The notes under the pieces are model-generated. The model had not been told where the DNA came from, ran no database searches, and saw only the letters and a list, made by a program, of their open reading frames with translations. A stretch of 35,157 bases of DNA from Thalassotalea sp. Its GTDB lineage: Bacteria; Pseudomonadota; Gammaproteobacteria; Enterobacterales; Alteromonadaceae. The stretch is from the NCBI GenBank assembly GCA_029237915.1, contig JAQWHD010000046.1, forward strand, positions 1-35,157, read 5' to 3'. Each line of letters begins with the position of its first letter. The first letter of the stretch is position 1. Positions 1-7,438 of the stretch are shown here, piece after piece. The position numbers were made by a program, and so were the translations under genes.

Positions 1-288
1 CAGTTTTTGAATACGGGCAGCAAACTCAGCCTCAGTTACACCATCACGCTGCGCTTTTTGCGGCGTAATACCAGTAACCATACAAGCACCAGGATTAGGC
101 AAGTAATCTGATGGCGGTTGACAGTAAAACATTTCTGGCTCGCCAATAATGTTTAAATCAAGATCGGTGCGTATACCGGCAAATTGCGAAGGTTTATCAA
201 GCTTAGGGGATATCCCCCAAGTCTCATAATCGTGCCAAAAAATAGTTGGCTGGTTTGTGGTGTTTGTTGAAGTTTTATTATTGGTCAT
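1..288 (-). CDS. sbcB: Exodeoxyribonuclease I (ExoI/SbcB), N-terminal part, cut by window edge
   Basis: Only the first 96 codons are inside the window; the gene runs off the left edge on the minus strand. ExoI degrades single-stranded DNA 3' to 5' and acts in recombination and mismatch repair; in E. coli its loss suppresses recBC defects. The visible part contains the exonuclease motif I (HDYETWG, D20 and E22 being the expected metal ligands), followed by IRTD, GEPEMFYC and ITGITPQKA, all closely resembling E. coli ExoI. The ATG at 286-288 gives a start similar in position to the family. The ribosome binding site is weak (AAGAAC). recX lies 141 bp upstream on the same strand, separated by an ATACCAA palindrome. 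Identification is confident despite truncation. Confidence 0.93.
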   Translation of the reverse strand, partial: MTNNKTSTNTTNQPTIFWHDYETWGISPKLDKPSQFAGIRTDLDLNIIGEPEMFYCQPPSDYLPNPGACMVTGITPQKAQRDGVTEAEFAARIQKL

Positions 289-320
289 TATGTTCTTATA
301 AAACAATTGTTGTCTGTGTA

Positions 321-348
321 ATACCAAGTTAATTAGTCAAATTGGTAT
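321..348. repeat. Short ATACCAA/TTGGTAT imperfect palindrome
   Basis: This 28-bp sequence starts ATACCAAGTT and ends AATTGGTAT; 11 of 14 positions in each half pair with the other half. Its ends match those of the longer foldback element at 27738-27899. A half-site with a 2-base insertion (ATACACCAAGTTAATT) is at 1065-1080. The right end reads TTGGTATAAT, which is a perfect extended -10 hexamer (TG-N-TATAAT at 343-351) on the plus strand, pointing into the 3' end of recX in antisense. It could be a solo remnant of a MITE-like family, but a simple hairpin is not excluded. Confidence 0.6.
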
Positions 349-429
349 AATATTCAAAAAATAACTTTAGCATAGAGCAGAAACAAAATCCCTGAAATCA
401 AAGAATTTAAAACTCTACTCCAAGTATTA

Positions 430-951
430 CTAGTAGTCTTCATCTTGTTGTTGTTCAGACATGTATTGATTGACGGCATCCATGGCTTCTTTAAATGAAA
501 ATCCCCTGGCAACAAGATACTGCTGGGCTTTCACTTTCATTTTAAAATCATCTATGGGTTTATCTTTAAACTTTCTTGATACCAGCTCTAGTGCTTTATC
601 TGAATAGTCAGCCTCGTTAAGTTTTTCACTTACTTGCTCGATAAGGTTTTTTGGAAATTGTTTCTCGTATAACTTTTGCTTTATTTTATTAATGCCTATT
701 TTCTTCTGCAACAGTGACTCGGTAATGCGTTCTATGTACCTAGCATCATTTACATAATCCATATCGATTAACTTTTTAATGCAGTCACTAACTAATTCAG
801 GATGTTCATTAAATTTAAAGTTTAACTTTTGAGTAAGGCGAGCAAGTGTCTGATCGGCTCGTTGTAAAAGCCACACTGAGTAACTGAAGATCCGCTCGGG
901 TGTTACTGGATATTCTTTCTTAATTGCTTTTTTCTTCCATGTATAAGCCAT
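430..951 (-). CDS. recX: RecX family regulator of RecA
   Basis: This 173-aa protein has the RecX layout of tandem three-helix repeats: an N-terminal repeat (residues about 22-60, ending in a DADQTLARLTQKL-like region), a central repeat with DYVNDARYIERITES (about 64-80), and KIGINKIKQKLYEKQFPKNLIEQ (about 84-107). RecX binds RecA filaments in the cytoplasm and usually blocks their extension. The length is typical. The gene is not next to recA, which is its common neighbour; instead it sits between uraA (which ends in a terminator) and sbcB. The ATG at 949-951 has little Shine-Dalgarno sequence. No LexA box was seen upstream. RecX proteins are divergent, so the name rests on the repeat pattern and length. 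Confidence 0.85.
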   Translation of the reverse strand: MAYTWKKKAIKKEYPVTPERIFSYSVWLLQRADQTLARLTQKLNFKFNEHPELVSDCIKKLIDMDYVNDARYIERITESLLQKKIGINKIKQKLYEKQFPKNLIEQVSEKLNEADYSDKALELVSRKFKDKPIDDFKMKVKAQQYLVARGFSFKEAMDAVNQYMSEQQQDEDY

Positions 952-1092
952 AGTTGTTAGTCCAAAACAAATGTTAAAAGGTTAATGTTGTAGGTTTGGC
1001 GTCTTTTTATAAACCTGTGAAGCAGCTAGAGGCTACTAATTTTACCAAAGTAACAAAGTATACTATACACCAAGTTAATTATTGAGAAAGTA

Positions 1093-1120
1093 AAAAGCCA
1101 GTTCATAAAAACTGGCTTTT
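1093..1120 (-). terminator. Rho-independent terminator after upp-uraA
   Basis: A perfect 10-bp stem (AAAAGCCAGT / ACTGGCTTTT) with an 8-nt loop lies 30 bp beyond the uraA stop. Read on the minus strand the stem is followed by TTTTTAC, giving a U-rich tail. It separates the uracil operon from recX. Confidence 0.85.
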
Positions 1121-1150
1121 GTATTTTACTATTTTAAAGTAGGGCTTAGT

Positions 1151-2443
1151 CTATTTTTTATTATGCTCAATGATGTCATCAACAATGAGTTTTTCTTGCT
1201 CTAAAGTCTCTGTATCAGCTTTAGCTTTAGGTAGTAATAGATTCAGTGCTATTGCAATAACGCCACATAAGCTTACGCCTTGCAAATTGAAGTCACCGTT
1301 ACCAATAGACATGCCGCCGATCCCAAATACTAGGGTAGTAGAAACAATGACTAGATTTCGTTGCTCAGCTAAATCTACTTTGGCTTTTACCAAAATATTC
1401 ATACCTACGCCGGCGATAGAGCCAAATAATAAGATCATTATGCCACCCATCACTGGTGCTGGTATGGTTTGCAGTGCAATACCAAACTTAGCAACAAAGG
1501 CTAACACTATGGCAAAGAATGCTGCCCAAAGCATAATTACTGGGTTAAACATTTTAGTTAACATTACTGCGCCGGTAACTTCTGAATAGGTAGTGTTTGG
1601 TGGGCCGCCAAATAATGATGCTAACGATGTTGCTAAGCCATCGCCAAGTAGGGTGCGATGTAAACCTGGTTTTTTCAGATAGTTTTTACCTGTCACATTA
1701 CTGATAGCCAATATATCGCCGACATGCTCAACCGCTGGGGCAATCGCTACTGGTAACATAAACAAAATGGCCGCTAGATTAAATTCTGGTGCAGTAAAGT
1801 TAGGTACGGCAAACCAAGTAGTTTGGCTAACTGTTTGAGTATCAACCATGCCCATAAAGTAGGCTACGATATAACCAACAATAACGCCGGCTAAAATAGG
1901 AATTAAGCGAAAGATGCCACTTCCTAAGGTTGCCACTAATAAAGTGGTAATTAATGCTGACATAGAAACAATAAGCGCATCAGTGTAGGCGAATAATTCG
2001 ATTGCACCGTCACCAGTTTTACCCATGGCCATGTTCACTGCAATTGGCGCAAGTGCTAAACCTATCACCATGATGATAGGGCCCGTTACTACCGGTGGCA
2101 TTATCTTATGTAAAAAGCCAGAGCCGCGCACAGCAACAACAGCCGCTAATATCATATATAAAACACCAGCTGCGAACAAAGAGCCCATGGCTGCAGCCAT
2201 ACCCCAAGTTTGTACTGAGTAAGTTATTGGCGCAATAAAAGCAAACGAAGACGCTAGAAAGATAGGGACTTGGCGTTTAGTTACGATATGAAAAAGTAGG
2301 GTGCCGATACCGGCTGTAAATAAAGCGACACTAGGATCTAAGCCAGTAATTAGAGGCATGAGTACCAGCGCACCGAAAGCAACAAACAGCATTTGCAAAC
2401 CGGCTAATACTGTTTTGCCATTAGTCATTATAGAATGATTCAA
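1151..2443 (-). CDS. uraA: Uracil permease, NCS2 family
   Basis: This 430-aa, highly hydrophobic protein is an inner-membrane uracil/H+ symporter of the nucleobase-cation-symporter-2 family. Diagnostic stretches are QVPIFLASSFAFIAP (59-72), AxEHVGDILA (E239) and PNTTYSEVTGA (E288); the two glutamates sit where the substrate-binding glutamates of UraA lie. About 14 membrane segments are expected for the fold. The start is probably TTG at 2441-2443: AAGAGA lies just upstream at proper spacing, whereas the ATG at codon 6 has no ribosome binding site. It follows upp by 39 nt on the same strand, the same upp-uraA order as in E. coli, so import and phosphoribosylation of uracil are co-expressed. 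Confidence 0.93.
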   Translation of the reverse strand: MNHSIMTNGKTVLAGLQMLFVAFGALVLMPLITGLDPSVALFTAGIGTLLFHIVTKRQVPIFLASSFAFIAPITYSVQTWGMAAAMGSLFAAGVLYMILAAVVAVRGSGFLHKIMPPVVTGPIIMVIGLALAPIAVNMAMGKTGDGAIELFAYTDALIVSMSALITTLLVATLGSGIFRLIPILAGVIVGYIVAYFMGMVDTQTVSQTTWFAVPNFTAPEFNLAAILFMLPVAIAPAVEHVGDILAISNVTGKNYLKKPGLHRTLLGDGLATSLASLFGGPPNTTYSEVTGAVMLTKMFNPVIMLWAAFFAIVLAFVAKFGIALQTIPAPVMGGIMILLFGSIAGVGMNILVKAKVDLAEQRNLVIVSTTLVFGIGGMSIGNGDFNLQGVSLCGVIAIALNLLLPKAKADTETLEQEKLIVDDIIEHNKK

Positions 2444-2482
2444 AATATTCTCTTTTTATGATTTATTAAAAGTTAATTACGA

Positions 2483-3109
2483 TTAAATAGTGCCAAAGAT
2501 TTTATCGCCAGCATCACCTAAGCCTGGAATGATATAACCTTTTTCATTTAAGTGGCTGTCGATAGCTGCGGTATATAAGCGAACGTCTGGGTGTTCTTCT
2601 TGCATCTTAGCAATGCCTTCTGGCGCGGCAACTAATACAAGAGCGCGAATATCTTTACAACCAGCCTTTTTAAGAATATCGATAGTGGCGTTCATTGACC
2701 CACCTGTTGCCAGCATAGGATCAATTACTAGAGCGATACGTTGGTCAATGTTGCTAGTGAGTTTTTCAAAGTAAGACACAGGTTCAAGTGTTTCTTCGTC
2801 ACGGTATAAACCAACAACACTAATTTTTGCACTAGGTACTAGCTCTAATACGCCATCTAACATGCCAATACCGGCTCGAAGAATTGGTACAACCGTGATT
2901 TTTTTACCTTTAATGCGCTGACCGGTGATTTCACCGTCCCAACCTTGCATTTGGAATTCTTCTATTTCTAGATCTTTGGTGGCTTCATAAGTAATTAAGC
3001 TACCAACTTCAGCTGAAAGCTGACGAAAATCTTTGGTGCTCATATCGGCTTTACGCATTAAGCTTATTTTGTGTTTTACTAGTGGGTGGGTTAGTTCGTG
3101 TACAGACAT
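2483..3109 (-). CDS. upp: Uracil phosphoribosyltransferase
   Basis: The enzyme makes UMP from uracil and PRPP in pyrimidine salvage. The 208-aa product has the PRPP-binding loop DPMLATGGS (130-138), the ILRAGIGM substrate-binding stretch (76-83) and the C-terminal uracil-binding segment [12 protein letters not shown] (191-202). The reading frame is open upstream to an ATG at 3136, but the ATG at 3107-3109 gives exactly the usual 208-residue length and a start ([14 protein letters not shown]) that aligns with the family, so I chose it; neither start has a strong Shine-Dalgarno sequence. It is the first gene of the upp-uraA operon. Confidence 0.95.
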   Translation of the reverse strand: MSVHELTHPLVKHKISLMRKADMSTKDFRQLSAEVGSLITYEATKDLEIEEFQMQGWDGEITGQRIKGKKITVVPILRAGIGMLDGVLELVPSAKISVVGLYRDEETLEPVSYFEKLTSNIDQRIALVIDPMLATGGSMNATIDILKKAGCKDIRALVLVAAPEGIAKMQEEHPDVRLYTAAIDSHLNEKGYIIPGLGDAGDKIFGTI

Positions 3110-3186
3110 AATTTCTATTCTACTGTTGTTAATCATTGCCGTAATTTTATCTTAAAATTACATATTTGGTCTATTTATTTACAGGT

Positions 3187-3221
3187 TGAGAACAATTTTT
3201 TTGAGCTACATCATGTTCTCA
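3187..3221. promoter_or_regulatory. Inverted repeat upstream of upp
   Basis: The 8-bp arms TGAGAACA and TGTTCTCA are perfect inverted repeats separated by 19 bp, lying 78-112 bp upstream of the upp start. This could be an operator or a leader hairpin for the uracil operon. I do not recognise the motif as a known repressor site, and chance occurrence is possible. Confidence 0.3.
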
Positions 3222-3294
3222 TGCTGTTTTATTGCTCGATAGCCAGTAAAGGGATGCTTGACGAGGTGGAATTGAAACTATTTATGATAGGTAA

Positions 3295-3320
3295 GCCGGC
3301 TGCATTTTTATACTGCCGGC
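3295..3320 (-). terminator. GC-rich stem-loop after the U32 gene
   Basis: Two GCCGGC hexamers face each other across 14 bases, with partial pairing continuing inward, 44 bp past the stop of the minus-strand U32 gene. No clear T tract follows, so it may be a weak or Rho-assisted terminator, or an RNA-stabilising hairpin. Confidence 0.45.
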
Positions 3321-3363
3321 GTTATCGAGGTTGTGTGTGTGCTATAACAACTTTGACAGAAGC

Positions 3364-5670
3364 TTAAAGCCCATTATGATATTGAATATTAGTCGATTCA
3401 GGTACTAAATCATTTAGCGTAGTTTCGGCGTGTTGTTGACCCGTTAATTTATCACTGTCACTGGCAAGTAATTGCTCAAACTGTTTGATCAATACTGTTT
3501 TATCTGGTGATTCTTTATCACCGGCACCTATGTTAGTTAAATCAATCATAAAGCCATCAAATAACTTGGATAAGTCGTTAATTATCTCCATATTTAAAAA
3601 CTGATCTTGGTTATAAATACTTGGATAACCTGCTTTTTGCTTATCAATAGCAAACGAAGCGCCTTTAAGGTTGGTTATGCTTGTTGATTTATCACAAGAA
3701 AGCATACAGCCGTTATCGATACGCGGTTTTTCACAGCCAACACTTTGCTGGAAGAAACACTGTCTGCTAGTCATTAATAAAATAGGGTGGTAAACACTGT
3801 AGAACAACTCAAAGTTTTCAGGTCGTGCGATGGTTTGTATTTGCTGCCTATTTATTTCATTTGAAATAAACGCACCTGCACAGTTCAACTCCTCTTTCAT
3901 TGCTAATAACGCGTATGAGTTCGTGGTATTTAAGAACGGGCCTGCTATCCACTTGATCCCAAGCTCAGATGCACGGTTAGCAATACCGGTATTGTTAGTG
4001 ACGATTAGGGTTGGTTTTACTTGTTCTAAAATATTTAAAGCAACGTCAAAATCTTTACCAATTAATACCGGAGGGAACCAAGGTATAAGTCGTGGGTTGT
4101 CCTTTAAGAAACCAACATACTTAGTGCAGCCACGCTTGTATGCGTCAGGCAGTTTAAAATAAATATCGGCGTTAGTTACGTTGGCAAGATCTAAATCGGT
4201 ATCATCACAGATTAATAGTGACAGCTTAGCTTTTACCTTGTCGTCGGCAATCACTTTCGGGTGGCGCTCTAGTTTTGGTAGTATTACTTCAGGGTGGACC
4301 GAGTCATTACTATTGAGTAATTCGGTAAGTTGATTTTTTACCGTGGTAATATCTCTAAATGGCAAGCTTACGCTTTGTTCAAGGCCATCAACGTTTATTT
4401 CAGTCAAGTTAAAGTGCGAATTATTAAAGGATCTAAAGCGTTTATCAATGGCTTCTTCATCAATACAATTTTTGTCACTTGCTATTAAAATACTATTTGA
4501 ATGAATAACAAATGTTTGCTCTTGTGATGTTGTTTTGCCTTGCTCATAGTCCGACGTCAATGCCGTTAATGTTAATGGGCTGCCAGCTTCACCACTAAAT
4601 ATTAAGCTTAACGGTCGTTTTTCTATACTTAAGTGTTCAATTTTTTCAAATACCGTTGAGTACATTTCTGCTTTTTCATTGTTGAGGTTTTCTTCAACGT
4701 CATGAATTTGTACTACAGATATCGCATTGCTTTTATCAATGGCATGATATTTAGAGTTATCGCGCGGATTCTCTATGAACATGTTTTGGTTCAAATCGCC
4801 TTTTAAAAAGCCATTGGTTAAATCACGATTAAACACTTTATAAAGACGTTCACCATCTTCTAGCAATTCACCGGTTCTAATGAAACCGTCAATTTGTTTA
4901 CGAAAACTATCAATCACTGTATGCACATAACTCGCGCCCTTAATGCGACCTTCGACTTTAAATGAATGTACGCCGGCTTCAATGAGTGCCGGTAAATCGA
5001 AAAATGCCGAGTTGTCTTTAACATTTAATGGGAAGTTATTACCTGACTCGGTTGTTTCATACTCTTCACGACACGCCTGGCTACAACGGCCGCGGTTACC
5101 CGAATTACCGACACTGGCTGAAGTTGAATAACATAAACCGGAAAACGCCACACATAATGAGCCATGCACGAATACTTCGCTTAGCACGTTTTGATCACGC
5201 CCAACGGCAGTAATTGCGGTAATTTCTCTTAAGTTTAACTCTCTAGATAAGTTAACTCGCGAAACACCTAACTTTTTAAGGAAAGGGATTTGTCCAACGT
5301 TATGCGTGGTTAACTGCGTAGAAGCGTGAACATCTAATGTAGGGAAGTGCTTTTTAAGGATGTACAGCAAACCTATATCTTGCACAATAACGCCATCAAG
5401 TGTGGTATTAACCAGCTTACTTAATAACTTAGTTAGAGTTTTAAATTCACGTTCTAAAATAACAATGTTTAATGTTAAGAATATTTGGCAGTCGTACTGG
5501 TGAGCAAGGCGGATAATACCGACGAGCTGATCAAAAGAAATATTAGCGGCTCGATTTCGCGCATTAAAGGTGTCTAAACCACAATAAACGGCGTCAGCAC
5601 CAGCAATAATTGCGGCTTTAATTGCATCGATATCGCCACCTGGCGCTAATAATTCTATTTTATGACTCAT
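3364..5670 (-). CDS. U32 family protein, RlhA-like (probable RNA hydroxylation enzyme)
   Basis: The 768-aa protein belongs to the U32 'peptidase' family, whose bacterial members RlhA and TrhP hydroxylate 23S rRNA C2501 or tRNA uridine and need an iron-sulfur cluster and prephenate. The N-terminal barrel starts ELLAPGGDIDAIKAAI. The family signature EVFVHGSLCVAFSGLC (165-180) is followed by CSQACR, placing four cysteines at C173, C180, C196 and C200. A second cluster, C638, C646, C655 and C659, lies in the C-terminal part. It is about 115 residues longer than E. coli RlhA (653 aa) and the central and C-terminal regions differ, so the exact substrate is uncertain. It is divergent from the GST gene. 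A collagenase-type protease role is the older, less likely annotation. Confidence 0.82.
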   Translation of the reverse strand: MSHKIELLAPGGDIDAIKAAIIAGADAVYCGLDTFNARNRAANISFDQLVGIIRLAHQYDCQIFLTLNIVILEREFKTLTKLLSKLVNTTLDGVIVQDIGLLYILKKHFPTLDVHASTQLTTHNVGQIPFLKKLGVSRVNLSRELNLREITAITAVGRDQNVLSEVFVHGSLCVAFSGLCYSTSASVGNSGNRGRCSQACREEYETTESGNNFPLNVKDNSAFFDLPALIEAGVHSFKVEGRIKGASYVHTVIDSFRKQIDGFIRTGELLEDGERLYKVFNRDLTNGFLKGDLNQNMFIENPRDNSKYHAIDKSNAISVVQIHDVEENLNNEKAEMYSTVFEKIEHLSIEKRPLSLIFSGEAGSPLTLTALTSDYEQGKTTSQEQTFVIHSNSILIASDKNCIDEEAIDKRFRSFNNSHFNLTEINVDGLEQSVSLPFRDITTVKNQLTELLNSNDSVHPEVILPKLERHPKVIADDKVKAKLSLLICDDTDLDLANVTNADIYFKLPDAYKRGCTKYVGFLKDNPRLIPWFPPVLIGKDFDVALNILEQVKPTLIVTNNTGIANRASELGIKWIAGPFLNTTNSYALLAMKEELNCAGAFISNEINRQQIQTIARPENFELFYSVYHPILLMTSRQCFFQQSVGCEKPRIDNGCMLSCDKSTSITNLKGASFAIDKQKAGYPSIYNQDQFLNMEIINDLSKLFDGFMIDLTNIGAGDKESPDKTVLIKQFEQLLASDSDKLTGQQHAETTLNDLVPESTNIQYHNGL

Positions 5671-5810
5671 TCTACAACTCTAGCCTTCAATTAGGCTGTT
5701 AAATTTCAGTGGGGGGATTTTACGCATATAACTTAGCGATGAATACAGTAAAAGCCATTTAATTACTTTAATAACGTTAAATACTAGCAATGATTGTGTA
5801 ATATACCTTA

Positions 5811-6491
5811 ATGAATATCAGTATTAATCAAACTACAGCGCTACCAGTTCTTTATTCTCTAAGAAACTGCCCTTATGCAATGCGCGCAAGGATCGCTATA
5901 TTTAAATCAAAACAAGCTGTGTTGTTACGTGACTTGGTGCTTAGTAATAAACCAGACGAAATGCTAATCGCATCTCCTAAAGGTACTGTGCCTGTGGTGG
6001 TATTAGCAGATGGTAGGGTAATAGAAGAAAGCTTAGACGTTATGTTGTGGGCGTTAAATAGCAAAGATCCAGATGATTTAATGCATAACCAGGCTGAACA
6101 AAATACTTCATCAGCAATGCTTGCTTTAATAGATGAATTTGATAGTCAATTTAAGACCTGCTTAGAACAATACAAATGCGCAAAACGCTACCAAGAAACA
6201 AATATTACTCAATGCAGAGAAGCCTGCGAGTTTTACATACAACAACTTGAGGAGCGCTTAACCCAGCATTCTTTTTTAATGTCTAACCGAGAAAGCCTTG
6301 CGGATATTGCATTATTGCCATTTATTCGCCAGTTTGCACGGGTAGAGCGACAGTGGTATCTACAGTCACCTTATCCAAATGTAAGGCAATGGCTCAATAA
6401 CTATTTGCAAAGTCCTATGTTTAGCAAGGTGATGGCCAAATATCCTTTGTGGTTAGACAATCATGAAGATGTTATTTTTGGAGCGTTATAG
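5811..6491 (+). CDS. Glutathione S-transferase-like protein
   Basis: The 226-aa cytosolic protein has an N-terminal thioredoxin-like domain (about 11-88), with CPYAMRAR at 20-27 placing a cysteine at the usual catalytic position, GTVPVVV around the cis-proline, and EESLDVM contacting glutathione. An all-helical C-terminal domain follows, with the typical SLADIALLPFIRQFARV stretch. The CPYAMR motif resembles stringent-starvation/YibF and omega-like bacterial GSTs rather than classical detoxifying enzymes, so a thiol-transfer or repair role is as likely as xenobiotic conjugation. The ATG start has no visible Shine-Dalgarno sequence. The gene converges with the DUF2982 gene, leaving only 9 bp between their ends and no obvious terminator. 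Confidence 0.82.
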   Translation: MNISINQTTALPVLYSLRNCPYAMRARIAIFKSKQAVLLRDLVLSNKPDEMLIASPKGTVPVVVLADGRVIEESLDVMLWALNSKDPDDLMHNQAEQNTSSAMLALIDEFDSQFKTCLEQYKCAKRYQETNITQCREACEFYIQQLEERLTQHSFLMSNRESLADIALLPFIRQFARVERQWYLQSPYPNVRQWLNNYLQSPMFSKVMAKYPLWLDNHEDVIFGAL

Positions 6492-6500
6492 ATTTTAACT

Positions 6501-7175
6501 TTAATCATTTGCATGTTGGCGGCTATATTCAAGACAATTATTTAATAACACGATAAAATCGCCAACCTCACGATCAAAACTATCCTCAGGCAAATATAGG
6601 TGATAACCATAAGCTTTTACTAATTGCTCGCTACGATACAACCACGCGGCAATAGGGCCTTTGTATGTGTTATTTTCTAAAGAGTATGGTGCGAAATCTA
6701 TGATTGCTTGTTGTTGGGATAATTCTTTAGAGCTCACAGCTAAGGCAACAAGCTCTTTTTGTTCATGTATTAATCGGTTTGCTAGCCTTGGAGAAATGCT
6801 TTCGGCAATGGCTTGAATATTGTTTAATTTAATGCCGATGAAGTCGAGTTCAACAACTTGGCCTTGTAAATTCGATTTTACATTGCCTATACGCACGATA
6901 TCTTGCCATTTAATTTGCCACGAGCCACTGCGATGATAAAACGTAAGTTGCTCTGGTGTGAGTTTATAGGCGCAACTAGGCTCAAGTGTTTTTAATATGC
7001 CAACCAACAGCACCACAAAACTGGCAAACATTATTATGGTCAGTTGGATCTTAAAGTCATCCCAAAGCCAAGAATTTAGAGTAAAACTTATTCCTAGTAG
7101 TAAAATACCTAAGCTAATCAAAAATAGGCTGTGGCGTTTACTGTTCGGTTTTATTTTAATAACTTTGTTGTGCAA
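6501..7175 (-). CDS. DUF2982-type inner-membrane protein
   Basis: This 224-aa protein has two membrane segments near the N terminus (about 16-34 and 44-63), each of which ends in charged residues, and a soluble C-terminal part of about 160 residues that begins with a PH-like beta region (YKLTPEQLTFYHRSGSWQIKWQDIVRIG). It resembles the DUF2982 family found next to recombination or housekeeping genes in Shewanella and its relatives; no function is established. The start is TTG at 7173-7175, supported by CGAGGG with good spacing just upstream; the next in-frame Met falls inside the second membrane segment. It is divergent from recC with 263 bp between starts. The family name is from memory and moderately certain. 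Confidence 0.65.
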   Translation of the reverse strand: MHNKVIKIKPNSKRHSLFLISLGILLLGISFTLNSWLWDDFKIQLTIIMFASFVVLLVGILKTLEPSCAYKLTPEQLTFYHRSGSWQIKWQDIVRIGNVKSNLQGQVVELDFIGIKLNNIQAIAESISPRLANRLIHEQKELVALAVSSKELSQQQAIIDFAPYSLENNTYKGPIAAWLYRSEQLVKAYGYHLYLPEDSFDREVGDFIVLLNNCLEYSRQHAND

Positions 7176-7438
7176 AGCTTGCCCTCGAGTTTTCTAACTT
7201 GATATTTTCATTGGCATTTAACTTAGGATAGCCAAAGTTTTTGTAGCTATTATTTATTATGACTCAAGATCAGCAATTTGGTAAATTTAGCTAAGTTTTA
7301 TTAGCAAATATTTAACCGCTTGATTGAATAACCGCCAGTTAGCTTCGCTTATCAAAAATACCCTATATTACGTCTAGTTAATCAGCTTTCTTTATGATTA
7401 AATCAAAGTAATAACAATTTAACTGCTTTGGATTTGCT

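Noticed and set aside
1170-1589. 139-codon plus-strand open frame antisense to uraA
   Set aside because: It lies wholly inside uraA, has repetitive low-information composition, no ribosome binding site and no family resemblance; uraA is certain.
3098-3367. 89-codon plus-strand frame upstream of upp
   Set aside because: It overlaps the upp start and the U32 stop, has no ribosome binding site and looks like translated intergenic DNA.
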